A stretch of 64,000 nucleotides of DNA from Triglochin maritima (taxonomy: Eukaryota; Streptophyta; Magnoliopsida; Alismatales; Juncaginaceae), in the NCBI GenBank assembly GCA_963682175.1, contig OY821787.1, positions 20,252,501-20,316,500 of the forward strand. The letters are read 5' to 3'. Position numbers and translations under genes: made by a program. Within the stretch, counting starts at the first letter, position 1. The number at the start of each line of letters is the position of its first letter. This document shows positions 45,765 to 57,371 of the stretch, one piece after another. Below the pieces are notes generated by a model. It was not told the origin of the DNA and made no database searches. It worked only from the letters and a program-made list of their open reading frames with translations.

Positions 45765-46126
45765 TGATTGATTCAGTTATAATACCGCAAGTGCACGACC
45801 ACGATGAAGCGGTGGCAAATACTGGTTGAGTCCACAGGGAGCACGAGCGAGTCGAAATCCACCATACTCGAGTGGGAAAAAAGAGACAAATGAGGTTGGA
45901 ATTACACTACAATGCGTATGAAATTAGAAAGGAAACAATAAAAATAAACCCCTGAGGGGGTAGAGAAGGAAGGCAAAAATGAAGATATGTGTACGTGCGT
46001 GTTAAACTGTGCTCCTCACAACATGTAATACATGAAATCCATAAAACCAAATCCAACTTTGCCTCCACATGATATGATGCATGATATGCTACTAATCAAA
46101 TATGATGCATGATATGCTACTAATCA
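45765..46126 (-). repeat. Shortened LTR shared by elements E and F
   Basis: The first 308 bases match the start of the 39926 LTR (to CTCCACATGA). About 1.1 kb is then missing and the sequence resumes with a doubled 28-bp unit (46073-46100, 46101-46128) ending CTACTAATCA. U3, including any TATA box, is lost, so it is unlikely to promote transcription. Confidence 0.75.
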
Positions 46127-47714
46127 AATACCCCACACTTACCTTTTGCTACTCCCGAGCAAAACAAAGAAAGAGAAATGAAAGAAAGGAAAAACATTCG
46201 AAAAACATAAGAAATCGTAACTTAGTTTCGTAGAAATCGCGGTTGCACTTACCACGTGCAACAAGCCAATAAACCACTTTGTCGCCAAAGAGGAGTGCGG
46301 TCTCCTGAGGATGTTTAGTGGATGTACTTACAAAATCCGAACATTGATTCTTTATTCAACCAAGCAATATGACTCGATGGACTTATTTTTGTCGATCATT
46401 GGACACGATAATTCAACGGGCCGACTCAATATATGTATCTTGTACACACACCTTGCCTAGTGAACCATTCTTGCAAGATAATTAAGGACTTGAGTGAAAG
46501 ACATGGACAAGCTAAACATCCTGAAGTGATACAAAGTGTAAAGTGCATTAAGGTTCTTATTTGTATTACTTTTTTCTTTTCTTTTTTTCATTTCATCAAA
46601 ATTTTACTAGTTGCTATTTAATACTCCCAGGGTCAAGTTTCGTGCATCATTGCCTATGTGGACTTACATTATCATGTACACCTTCCCCCAAATCTACACA
46701 TAGAGCGATCCCTACCACTCGTGTAACGAGAGTTTTGACAGTGCATCCCAAGTCAGATGACTAGAAAGCACCAGGCACTAACTCCTTTCGGACCTAATTT
46801 CTCAAGTGATAGGAGTCGTGTGAGAAGAGATAACACCCTACTTACCTATTTCTTCTCTATACATGAACCAAAACTCTCACACTTAAGGTTTCACAATAGT
46901 AGTTTAAGGGGCTCTCACTACGACAAACTTCCAAATTTAGGGTGGACTTCTTTATTTGTTTAAGTATTGAAACTCTATGATTACTCTACCTATGAGGGAA
47001 AGTCGGGGTGCATGCTTATGACTAGATAAGACCTAAACCCGGTGTACAAGATATCCTAATGCCTCATATTTAAGTCAATTTTGGGAGCTTCCTTTTTACT
47101 TTGCCTCTCAACGGTTTTGCACATGCTAAACACATGCTAAACACACGCAAAACCCACAAAACATTTTCTTTCGCAAACACATAAAGATTTTGAAAGAAAT
47201 GAAAATTGTAAAGTACTAGGCAAGCAAAAGAAGGCAACTGACCCAAGGATCATGGTAGGAACATATATAGATATTAAATGCAGCACACTAACATGAACCC
47301 TAACAATACACACAAAATATAACAAAAAACAAACTTAAAAAGACTTGACACCACATATATAAAAATATGAACCACCGCCCACAATTACCTCATGCATTGT
47401 CCGCAATGTATGCAAACATGATACTACATGTATTTTTTGCTTGAAAAAGTTATAATCTCACGAAACATTGAAGCACTAGGAAATTTTCGTGGTCATGTTG
47501 ATGTAAACCACCCAAATTCCCCTCAAAACCTGTGAGATACTTAAGAAAGGAGACAAATACGTGAAACAAATGGGGCCCAAATACGCATGGGTTGGAGCCC
47601 ACAACAACATATGCTCACTGTTCGAGTCTTTTTTTCTTCAAATATAACTATGTAAAAAAATAAGTTCCCATCGTCATTTGTCCATGGACATCAAATGGAA
47701 ACCTCAAAAGTGGG
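46127..47714 (-). other. 3' non-coding region of element F
   Basis: Purine tract AAGTGTGGGGTATT (minus) at 46127-46140. Hairpins TTGCACTTACCACGTGCAA (46243-46261) and CCACTTTGTCGCCAAAGAGG (46274-46293, GCGA loop on the RNA strand, with TTT/AAA pairing where other copies have CTT/AAG). Confidence 0.65.
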
Positions 47715-48695
47715 TCATTGCACTTGGAATGGGAACATGACACCACGTGGGGCCAAAATACCCATGTGCGCCAACCCCACAAAGTGTACCAAATATCGGG
47801 AGATGTTCATGAATTACACGCAAAGGTGTCTGATCTGAAGGATTAAACTGAAAGAGCTTGAACCACTCAAGAGCTTGGGAAATATTGTGCAACGGAAGAA
47901 GAGTTTCCTCTGTTGCGGTAGTAAAATCACAATCATCAATCCAAACTCTCCAACCAATAGGTTGGTGTGTTGGAACGAGGTCAAGAACCTCGTTATGCTT
48001 GCCCACCACACTTGGCGAATAAAAAGTGTCTCTTACCCAAGGTATCATCTAAGTAACTCCCAATACCCTCATTGGCAATGCAGTTATTTGGTGGTCCTTC
48101 ATTTTCAGGATGATCGGGAATAATAGTAAGCGGCAAACTGTCACTAGGTCGTATGAAATTAGGGTTATTAGGGAGCTCTTGCTCCACCCAAGGTGAGTCC
48201 TTAAGAGGCACAACATTAAGATCATGTGGCTCAAGGGCCACGAGACAAAAAGATAAGGCACATTCATGTTCCAAATCATAATGAAACTGGTCCATGCTAT
48301 TCTAAATTTGAATCGAATCCCCCACCATGTGATCGTGAATTGAAACCCTAAGTCCTTCAGACTGACTAGGAGATTGACTTTGGAAGATTGTGCTTTGAAT
48401 TTAAGGATGTGGTGGTGGTTCGATATTAAAAGATAAATCGTCATGTCGACAAGAAAGGCCACCGTCCTCACGTTCACATAATTGTTGTGTCATTTGACTC
48501 ACTTATATTTCCATAGTTTGAAGGAATTCATGTTGGACTTCAATAAATTTTGAGTAGGTTCCATGAGCATTTGGAGGGTTTGTTCTAAAGAATCCAGTCT
48601 GGGTCAACAATGAGGTTCATGTCAGAAGTTAGGAAATGGATGGGTTGGGTGTTGATAGGCTGAGAATTAGTCCACGTGGTCATGGGTGGTGTCTT
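47715..48695 (-). pseudogene. Gag-like gene of element F, C-terminal part
   Basis: Frames at 48477-48049, 48295-47993 and 48048-47704 together cover the helical segment, SLPLTIIPDHPENEGPPN, THQPIGWRVWIDD and LFQFNPSDQTPL. The family stop corresponds to 47715-47717. The N-terminal part is displaced to 57183-57371. About 330 bases between them, including the zinc knuckle, are missing. Confidence 0.75.
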
Positions 48696-48981
48696 AGTAT
48701 TCGTTTATATTACCGCAAGTGCACAATGTCGGTGAAGACGCGGCAAGTACGGGTCGTGTTCACGAGGAGGTGTGTCAACTCTGGTTTGTTCGAAGGCAAG
48801 TGGAAAAAGATGGGAAGAATTTGTGATTATACTAAACTACACTAAACTAGTAAGCAACAAAGAAGGAAATGAAAGCACGAGAGGACCTAAAACTAAACTA
48901 TGCAACTACTAATAAGAAATATGAAATTCAGGAATGTAAACCCCTAAGGGGTGGAGTGTGTGTACACATGAAATAAGTGGT
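48696..48981 (-). repeat. LTR fragment in F's gag, continued at 57105-57182
   Basis: TTATATTACCGCAAGTGCAC and the following 280 bases match the LTR start at 63760-64000. After the G tandem it resumes at 57105 (GTAGTGATGAATGCATT), compare 58670-58700. Both ends are truncated and no target duplication is seen, so it may be a recombination product rather than a clean insertion. Confidence 0.65.
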
Positions 48982-49769
48982 TGATTGATCTCGTTTTATA
49001 TTTCTACCGCAAGTGCACGGCCGCGTTGAAGCGGTGGTAAATACGGGTCGTCCACTGGGAGGTGTGTCGACACTTGGTTTGTGCGAAGGCGAGAGGTAAA
49101 GAAAGGGAAGAAAGGTTGGTTACACTAAACTACACTAAGATGCAAAAAGGAAAGAAAGGGAAGGGTGATGAAATCCCCCACCTTATCTTTTATAGGACAG
49201 CCCCTCCTTAGTAGCGATTTAATCCTAGATCTAGCAATCAATCGCTCCAATCAAACGCTCTCTCACTCTTGTCCCGATGCACCTTACTAACTAATGCATG
49301 ATCAAAACATGCATGAATGAGAGATTTGGGTGCACGTACCTCACGCCAGCAATCAACAACAAAATGTAAAGTAAAGAAAAGACAAATGCATGCAAGGTCT
49401 ACCAATGGTGCATGACCTAGATGGCAAGAAGTCTAGTCTTTTGCTTTGAGTTTTATGGTCCAAGTTGATTAAAGGGGATTGAAATTAAATCTGGGAGCAA
49501 AGTAGAAGTCACAGCATGCAAAATTGTGCTCCCAGATAACTAACATGAACAATATAACAACTGGAACAAATTTGAGAACAATTGAGGCTCACCAGGCCGC
49601 CAATTGGCGGTCTCAGACCGCTGATTGGCGGTCTTTTTGTAGCTTCTAGTCCTCAAACTTCTCCAGTAGCCTCCCCTTGATCCTTAGGTTCCCTGAAACT
49701 AAACAACACTGGAAAAAAAAAATCAAAAACCCCTCGAATCGTCCAAACCAAGGTCTGGACAGAGCACCT
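48982..49769 (-). repeat. Deletion-fused LTR start and leader of tandem G
   Basis: 48982-49160 follows the LTR start, then jumps at GGAAAG/GGGAAGG to leader sequence matching 54935-55544. Leader inverted repeats GGCCGCCAATTGGCGGTC (49595-49612) and GACCGCTGATTGGCGGTC (49616-49633) are intact. PBS CCCCGGCAACGGCGCCA follows at 49770-49786. Confidence 0.8.
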
Positions 49770-49792
49770 CCCCGGCAACGGCGCCAAAAACT

Positions 49793-51329
49793 TGATTGAT
49801 CTCGTTTTATATTTCTACCGCAAGTGCACGACCGCGTTGAAGCGGTGGCAAATACGGGTCGTCCACTGGGAGGTGTGTCGACACTTGGTTTGTGCGAAGG
49901 TGAGAGGTAAAGAAAGGGAAGAAAGGTTGGTTACACTAAACTACACTAAGATGCAAAAAGGAAATGAAGATAAGCAATAAAACTAAGCCCCATAGGGGGT
50001 AGAGAAATAATGTGAACATAAAGAAGTGTGTGTGTGTTCATTAAGCTCCTCACAACATGTAGTGCATGAAATCATAAAACTACATCCAACTTTGCCTCCA
50101 CATGAATTAAGATAAGACTACATCATTAAAACATACAAGACAATAATTGGAATGAAGCTACATGAACTCAAGTATAAAGACTATACCCTACTATGCCTCC
50201 ACATGAATTAAGATTTCACTACATCATTAAAACATACAAGACATTAGCTAAGGTAAAGGCAACAAGAGCACATACACTACAAATTGTGTTTCCAATATTA
50301 ACTTCATCCATATCCTAACCTTATCATTCCCCATAAAATAGGTCCACTACTCAAAGCATAAGCTAAGCTTCATTCAAGAGCATTAGCATATCAAAGATAA
50401 GAGTGAAAACCCATTAGATGGTTATGGAAATCATATAAAGCTCAAGGGATAAAGATAACACACACTTAATACACTACATGATTATATCACATATTTCTCC
50501 ACCCCCCAAATGGGAATGGAACTACTCACTACTCATTACACTAACTATATTAGCAAAAGAAAGCATAATACTGAAATGAAAGTTAACTAAGAAGGCAAGA
50601 AGCATTAAAGAAACATAAAAGGAAAGGAAAGACTAAACAAACATGCACAAATTAAAAGACAAGATTGAAAGAAACTAGAAGAATTATTTTATTAACAAAT
50701 GACTCACATTGAAGGTAGCATTCATCTCCACCTTGAGTTTTTGCTTCAAGGCTCACTCCTTAGTAGAGAGAATGCCACCAAGCAATGGGTAATTACAATG
50801 GAAGGTGAAGAGTTCTATTTATAAGCATGGAAAAAGCTAATCGGGGACAATCCCCCGATGTGGGACTAAACCAATACCAAAAATAGCCTAAACGAACATT
50901 AATACAAGTCCAGCAGAAATTTCGACGGATCCTGAGCAATATGGACCGCCAATTAGCGGTCCAAAATCTTCGGATCGTGTTGGAATTTGTTGTGGGCTTT
51001 TCTTTCTGGTATTGTTGGTCTTTGATGCGGTTACTTGACTTGTTGGAGCTCCGACCCGACTCGAATTGGTAAAATACTCCCCATGATGGTGTGGAGTATT
51101 CTGTTTTGCTCTTAGGTCCTTCGGTCTTACGATCAGGTCCTTCTCCCTTGCATCTTAGTCCCCAGGTCTCACAATTAAGTCCTTTTTCCTGCTTTTATAT
51201 CCATTCATGGCTCTTCTCTTCAAACCTCTTTATTCCTGAAAACTAAACATAAAACTCGTCACGTAGCATTGCTTAGGTGTAAGATAATGGATATAAGATA
51301 CAAATATGAGCATGAAATGATGTCAATCA
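49793..51329 (-). repeat. Left full LTR of tandem G
   Basis: TGATTGATCTCG to GATGTCAATCA, 1537 bp, same subfamily as element B. TATTTATA at 50816-50823, inverted repeat GGACCGCCAATTAGCGGTCC at 50943-50962, repeat array at 51100-51215. Confidence 0.92.
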
Positions 51330-52948
51330 AATACCCCCACACCTATGTTTTTGCTAGTCCCGAGCAAAACAAAGAAAGAGAAAAGCAAACGAGAAACAAG
51401 AAATCCTAACTCACTTTCGTAGGAATCACGGTTGCACTTAGCACGTGCAACAAGCCGTTAAACCTCTTTGTTGCCAAGGAGGAGGAGTGTTGTCTCCTGA
51501 GGGTTTTCAGCGGATATACCCACAAAATCCGAACAAGATGCATTATTCAATCTAGACACTCGACTCGTTGGAAATATTTTGTCGATCATTGGACGCGGTA
51601 ATCCTACGGGCCGACTCTATAAAGGTAATCAGTCCACACCTAGCCTAATAAACCATTCGTGCAAGTTAAATAAGGAATTAAGTAAAAGACATGGACAACC
51701 TCAAGATCCTCAAGTGATACAAAGTGTAAGGTCCATTAAGGTTCTTATTTGCATTACCATTTTTTTCTTTTTGTTTCTTTTCACACATTTTTTTTTCTTT
51801 TTATTAGTTGGAGCTTCATTCTCCCAGGGTCAGGTTTCGTGCATCATTTCCCATGAGGACTTACACTATCACGTACACCTTTCCGCAAATCTCCCCATAG
51901 GGCAATCCTTACCACCCGTGTAACGGGAGTTCGGTCGGCGCATCCCAAGTCAGATGACTCGAAAGCACCAGGCACAAAGTCCCCTCAGACCTACTTTCCC
52001 GAGTGATAGGAGCCGTGCGAGAAGAGAGAACATCTACTCACTTATTTCTTATCTACACATGAACCAAAACCCCTACACTAATGTCTCACAACAAGATTAA
52101 GAGGGTCCTTGACTACAACAAACTTCCTAAATTAACAAACACGAATTATTGACTCACTAGGTTCAGGGTGGACTTCTTTGAATGTTTGAGCACTGAAACC
52201 CTATGATTACTCACCCCCAAAGGAAAACTGGGGTGCATCATAACGACTCGATAAATCCTAAAGCCACGTACTAGATATCCTAATGCATCAAGTTCCAGAC
52301 AATTTTGGGAGCTTTCTTTTTACTTTGCCTCTCAACGGTTTTGCACATGCTAAACACACGCAAAACCCACAAAACATTTTCTTTCGCAAACACATGAAGA
52401 TTTTGAAAGAAATGTGAAAATTTTGAAGCACTAGGCAAGCAAAAGAAGACAACTCACCCAAGGATCATGGCAAGCAGATATATCGATATTAAATGCAGCA
52501 CACTAACATGACCCTAAAAATGCAAACAAAAGAAAACAAAATCAAAAGAAAAGACTCGACTATGTACACACGTAAAACACCCCCCCACACCTACTTCATG
52601 CATTGTCCTCAATGAATGCAAGCAAGATACTACATGGATTTATGCATGAAAAAGCAGAGATCTTACCAACGTGAAGTATAAAGGGAAGTGTATGGCTATG
52701 TTGATGGACACAACCCAAATTCCCTCAAAACCTGTGAGATGCTAAAGAAAGGGTACAAATACGTGAAAGAAATGGAGCCCAAATACACAAGGGTTGGGGC
52801 TCACAACAATCGATGCTCACTGAAGGAGTCTTTTATTGTACTTTTTTTCTTTTTTTTCTTTTTTTTCTTTTTTTTATATAACTATGTACAAACATAAGTT
52901 CCCATCTTCATTTGTCAAAAGACATCAAATGGGAACCTCAAGAGTGGG
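51330..52948 (-). other. 3' non-coding region of tandem G
   Basis: Purine tract AGGTGTGGGGGTATT (minus) at the LTR edge. Hairpins TTGCACTTAGCACGTGCAA (51432-51450) and CCTCTTTGTTGCCAAGGAGG (51463-51482, GCAA loop on the RNA strand). A hairpin with arms GTTCCCAT/ATGGGAAC lies right after the stop (52898-52936). A TTTTTTTTC minisatellite is at about 52841-52875. Confidence 0.7.
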
Positions 52949-54439
52949 TCAATGCAGTTGGAAAGGGAACATGACACCACGCGGGGCCAAAATACGCATG
53001 CGTGGGCCCCCTTCACAAAGAGCACCAGATGAAATGAGAGGTTCATGAATTGGACGCAAAGGTGTCTCACTCAAAGGATCATACTGAAAGAGCTTGAACC
53101 TCTCGAGAGTTTGGGAAATAAGGGGCAACGGAAGAAAAATATCTCCCGTTGCGGAACTGAAGTTATGATAATCAATCCAAACTCTCCAACCAATAGGCTG
53201 GTGCGTCGGAATGAGGTCGAGAACCTCGTTAGGCAAATCCGACACACCAGGCGAACAAACAGTGGGTCTCATACCCAAGGTATCCTCCAAGGAACTCCTA
53301 ATACCCTCATGAGCAATGTAGTTGTTTGATGTTCCATCATTTCCAAGATGATCAGGAACAATAGTGAGAGACAAACTCTCATAAGGTCGTATGAGATTAA
53401 GGGTACTAGGGAGCTCTTGCTCCACCAAAGGTGAGTCCTTAGGAGGTACAACAATAAGATCATGTGGCTCAAGGGCCACGGGACAAAAAGGTAAGGCACA
53501 ATCCTGTGCCGACTCATAATAGAACTCGTCCAAGCTATTCTCAATTTGAATCGAATCCTCCACTAAGTGATCGTGAATTGAAACCCGAAGTCCCTCAGAC
53601 TGACAAGGAGTTTGACTTTCAAAGGTTTTGCTTTGAATTTGTGGATGTGGTGGTGGTTCGATATCAAAAGAAGAATCCTCATGTTGACAAGAAAGGTTAC
53701 TTTCCTCACATTCACGTAATTTCTGCGACATTTGACTCACTTGCAGTGTCATATTTTGTATGGACTGTTGAGTGGTTTCCATGAACGTAAGGAAAGTTTG
53801 TTTCAAGGAATCAGGTATGCGGTCAACGATGAGGTCCAAGTCAGAGCTTGGGAAATTTTGTGGTTGGGTATTGATAGGCTGAGAATGAGTCCAATGATTT
53901 GGAGTGGGGTGCTGGTAGAATTCTGGGTATTCGGGAGGAGGATACTGGGGTGAACATGAAGTATAAGAATTTGAATAAGAATTGTCTCCCCATGAATCCA
54001 TCACTCTCGGGTTGTACGCGGATGCGTAATGGTCATATTGAGCATTTTGGGAAAATGTATGCTCATACTCAGGCTCTGGGGGAACATAAGGACATTCCCC
54101 AGTGACATGACCACTCCACCCACAACAGTCGCACGGTACGGCTAATGGAGCCACCGGTGCACTCATGTCGTCTACCACATGCATGAAAGAGGCCAAAGGT
54201 TCTTGCAATGTCTCAGTTTGATGACCAACATATGATCCGACGTAACTAGATGGAGATCTAGCAGTCGGTGCCTCTCTCATATCACCCCTATATGAAGATT
54301 GCTCAGTCACACAATGAAGATTATCCCAACCATACGGGGTGTTCGTCTGAGCCACCCCAGGTTGCATGGGTCCGGAGTACCAGGGAGAATCATCCTGGTC
54401 CCAACAATGATATGAATGGTCGCCCATGTAACCATCCAT
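52949..54439 (-). CDS. Gag-like protein of tandem G, 496 aa, intact
   Basis: Open from ATG 54439 (MDGYMGDHSYHCWDQDD) to TGA at 52949-52951; 18 upstream codons are also open but not shared by other copies, so the later ATG is preferred. Zinc knuckle CDCCGWSGHVTGEC near residue 103, Pro/Tyr-rich YPPPEYPEFYQHPT, helical TFMETTQQSIQNMTLQVSQM, and the unassigned C-terminal region with GWRVWID and LCEGGP, ending FPFQLH. No capsid domain, protease or pol. Same layout and length as the alpha protein although the two elements have unrelated U3 regions, which suggests the frame has been kept by selection or recent common origin. Confidence 0.85.
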   Translation of the reverse strand: MDGYMGDHSYHCWDQDDSPWYSGPMQPGVAQTNTPYGWDNLHCVTEQSSYRGDMREAPTARSPSSYVGSYVGHQTETLQEPLASFMHVVDDMSAPVAPLAVPCDCCGWSGHVTGECPYVPPEPEYEHTFSQNAQYDHYASAYNPRVMDSWGDNSYSNSYTSCSPQYPPPEYPEFYQHPTPNHWTHSQPINTQPQNFPSSDLDLIVDRIPDSLKQTFLTFMETTQQSIQNMTLQVSQMSQKLRECEESNLSCQHEDSSFDIEPPPHPQIQSKTFESQTPCQSEGLRVSIHDHLVEDSIQIENSLDEFYYESAQDCALPFCPVALEPHDLIVVPPKDSPLVEQELPSTLNLIRPYESLSLTIVPDHLGNDGTSNNYIAHEGIRSSLEDTLGMRPTVCSPGVSDLPNEVLDLIPTHQPIGWRVWIDYHNFSSATGDIFLPLPLISQTLERFKLFQYDPLSETPLRPIHEPLISSGALCEGGPRMRILAPRGVMFPFQLH

Positions 54440-55544
54440 CTCAAGAAAAACTCTCGAGTCGATCACTCTCACCACCACGAGGCTAAGCCGCAAAAAGTGC
54501 TCAACTCGACCCTAAAACGCTACCAGAGAGTGTAAAGGGGAGGAGACTATAACGTAGAAGAAGGTGAGAAGAAGATGACTCAGAGGAGAAGGGAAGAATC
54601 CCTAGAGCTAGCGAGGGTACAGGGTGAAGGTAGAAGCCTAACTAGCAAGCACGGCTCAAACAATGAAAGGCAATGGGTCCTTAGGCTAGACGACGCCTAA
54701 CTTCGAGGTCACTAGCCTCAACACGTCTCACCTCCCTACAACGAGGACCACAATGCCCAGCAAGTGATACCAGATCTGGAGATCCAGTACCTCCTACTAT
54801 CGACAAGGTAGGCAACGCCGATCAGGTCATGACGGTCTCAACTAGATTACTCTCCTAGTGCGCCCGCAATCCTAGGGCCAATGTCTACTTGCTTTTAGTT
54901 AAGGCTTTATTAAGAGTGGTTTTTGGGGCCAAGGGAAGGGTGATGGAATCCCCCACCTTATCTTTTATAGGACAACCCCTCCTTAGTAGCGATTTAATCC
55001 TAGATCTAGCAATCAATCGCTCCAATCAAACGCTCTCTCACTCTTGTCCCGATGCACCTTACTAACTAATGCATGATCAAAACATGCATGAATGAGAGAT
55101 TTGGGTGCACGTACCTCACGCCAGCAATCAACAACAAAATGTAAAGTAAAGAAAAGACAAATGCATGCAAGGTCTACCAATGGTGCATGACCAAGATGGC
55201 AAGAAGTCTAGTCTTTTGCTTTGAGTTTTATGGTCCAAGTTGATTAAAGGGGATTGAAATTAAATCTGGGAGCAAAGTAGAAGTCACAGCATGCAAAATT
55301 GTGCTCCCAGATAACTAACATGAACAATATAACAACTGGAACAAATTTGAGAACAATTGAGGCTCACCAGGCCGCCAATTGGCGGTCTCAGACCGCTGAT
55401 TGGTGGTCTTTTTGTAGCTTCTAGTCCTCAAACTTCTCCAGTAGCCTCCCCTTGATCCTTAGGTTCCCTGAAACTAAACAACACTGGAAACAAAAAATCA
55501 AAAACCCCTCGAATCGTCCAAACCAAGGTCTGGACAGAGCACCT
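54440..55544 (-). other. Leader of tandem G
   Basis: Non-coding. Inverted repeats GGCCGCCAATTGGCGGTC (55370-55387) and GACCGCTGATTGGTGGTC (55391-55408). The RNA strand has TTGTTTAGTTTCAGGGAACC near 55460-55480, an acceptor-like site about 80 bases after the PBS. Confidence 0.6.
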
Positions 55545-55561
55545 CCCCGGCAACGGCGCCA
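55545..55561 (-). promoter_or_regulatory. tRNA-Asp primer-binding site of tandem G
   Basis: CCCCGGCAACGGCGCCA on the plus strand is an exact match to the tRNA-Asp 3' end. Confidence 0.92.
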
Positions 55562-55567
55562 AAAACT

Positions 55568-57104
55568 TGATTGATCTCGTTATATATTTCTACCGCAAGT
55601 GCACGGCCGCGTTGAAGCGGTGGCAAATACGGGTCGTCCACTGGGAGGTGTGTCGACACTTGGTTTGTGCGAAGGCGAGAGGTAAAGAAAGGGAAGAAAG
55701 GTTGGTTACACTAAACTACACTAAGATGCAAAAAGGAAATGAAGATAAGCAATAAAACTAAGCCCCATAGGGGGTAGAGAAATAATGTGAACATAAAGAA
55801 GTGTGTGTGTGTTCATTAAGCTCCTCACAACATGTAGTGCATGAAATCATAAAACTACATCCAACTTTGCCTCCACATGAATTAAGATAAGACTACATCA
55901 TTAAAACATACAAGACAATAATTGGAATGAAGCTACATGAACTCAAGTATAAAGACTATACCCTACTATGCCTCCACATGAATTAAGATTTCACTACATC
56001 ATTAAAACATACAAGACATTAGCTAAGGTAAAGGCAACAAGAGCACATACACTACAAATTGTGTTTCCAATATTAACTTCATCCATATCCTAACCTTATC
56101 ATTCCCCATAAAATAGGTCCACTAATCAAAGCATAAGCTAAGCTTCATTCAAGAGCATTAGCATATCAAAGATAAGAGTGAAAACCCATTAGATGGTTAT
56201 GGAAATCATATAAAGTTCAAGGGATAAAGATAACACACACTTAATACACTACATGATTATATCACATATTTCTCCACCCCCCAAATGGGAATGGAACTAC
56301 TCACTACTCATTACACTAACTATATTAGCAAAAGAAAGCATAATACTGAAATGAAAGTTAACTAAGAAGGCAAGAAGCATTAAAGAAACATAAAAGGAAA
56401 GGAAAGACTAAACAAACATGCACAAATTAAAAGACAAGATTGAAAGAAACTAGAAGAATTATTTTATTAACAAATGACTCACATTGAAGGTAGCATTCAT
56501 CTCCACCTTGAGTTTTGGCTTCAAGGCTCACTCCTTAGTAGAGAGAATGCCACCAAGCAATGGGTAATTACAATGGAAGGTGAAGAGTTCTATTTATAAG
56601 CATGGAAAAAGCTAATCGGGGACAATCCCCCGATGTGGGACTAAACCAATACCAAAAATAGCCTAAACGAACATTAATACAAGTCCAGCAGAAATTTCGA
56701 CGGATCCTGAGCAATATGGACCGCCAATTAGCGGTCCAAAATCTTCGGATCGTGTTGGAGTTTGTTGTGGGCTTTTCTTTCTGGTATTGTTGGTCTTTGA
56801 TGCGGTTACTTGACTTGTTGGAGCTCCGACCCGACTCGAATTGGTAAAATACTCCCCATGATGGTGTGGAGTATTCTGTTTTGCTCTTAGGTCCTTCGGT
56901 CTTACGATCAGGTCCTTCTCCCTTGCATCTTGGTCCCCAGGTCTCACAATTAAGTCCTTTTTCCTACTTTTGGATCCATTCATGGCTCTTCTCTTCAAAC
57001 CTCTTTATTCCTGAAAACTAAACATAAAACTCGTCACGTAGCATTGCTTAGGTGTAAGATAATGGATATAAGATACAAATATGAGCATGAAATGATGTCA
57101 ATCA
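55568..57104 (-). repeat. Right full LTR (5' LTR) of tandem G
   Basis: 1537 bp; TATTTATA at 56591-56598; inverted repeat GGACCGCCAATTAGCGGTCC at 56718-56737; ends GATGTCAATCA followed by GTAGT. Confidence 0.92.
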
Positions 57105-57182
57105 GTAGTGATGAATGCATTTAATAATCACAAACACTTATTTCATATGTACACACTTTTTTGCATCATCACCACTTATTTC

Positions 57183-57371
57183 ATGTGGTCTAGCAGACGG
57201 TGTCTCTCTCATATTACCCCAATCTCAAGATTCCTCAGCCACATAATTTAGATTATCCGAACCATGCGGGGTGTTAGTCTGAGGAACCCCAGGACGTATG
57301 GGTCCAGAATACCAGGGAGAATAGTCCTAGTCCCCAAAATGAAATGGATGGTCGACCCTGTAATCATCCAT
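57183..57371 (-). pseudogene. Gag-like gene of element F, N-terminal fragment
   Basis: From ATG 57371 the minus strand gives a decayed MDDYRVDHPFHFGD and on to MRETPSAR-like residues, then joins LTR sequence at 57182. It is the missing start of the gene at 47715-48695. Confidence 0.65.

Larger units (their letters stand above)
48982..57104 (-). mobile_element. Asp-LARD tandem G: LTR-leader-LTR-internal-LTR
   Basis: Three LTR-derived segments are present: a 180-bp LTR start (48982-49160), a full LTR (49793-51329) and a full LTR (55568-57104). Each full LTR has an adjoining PBS in the same orientation. The outer flanks are GTGGT (48977-48981) and GTAGT (57105-57109), a five-base duplication with one change, so the array behaves as one insertion. 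Between the first two LTR segments only the leader remains. The full LTRs are both 1537 bp and differ at about a dozen positions by eye. Confidence 0.85.

Noticed and set aside
56663..56998. 111-codon minus-strand frame in the G LTR
   Set aside because: It overlaps the U3 repeat array and the inverted repeat, is broken in the near-identical left LTR, and has no known motif.
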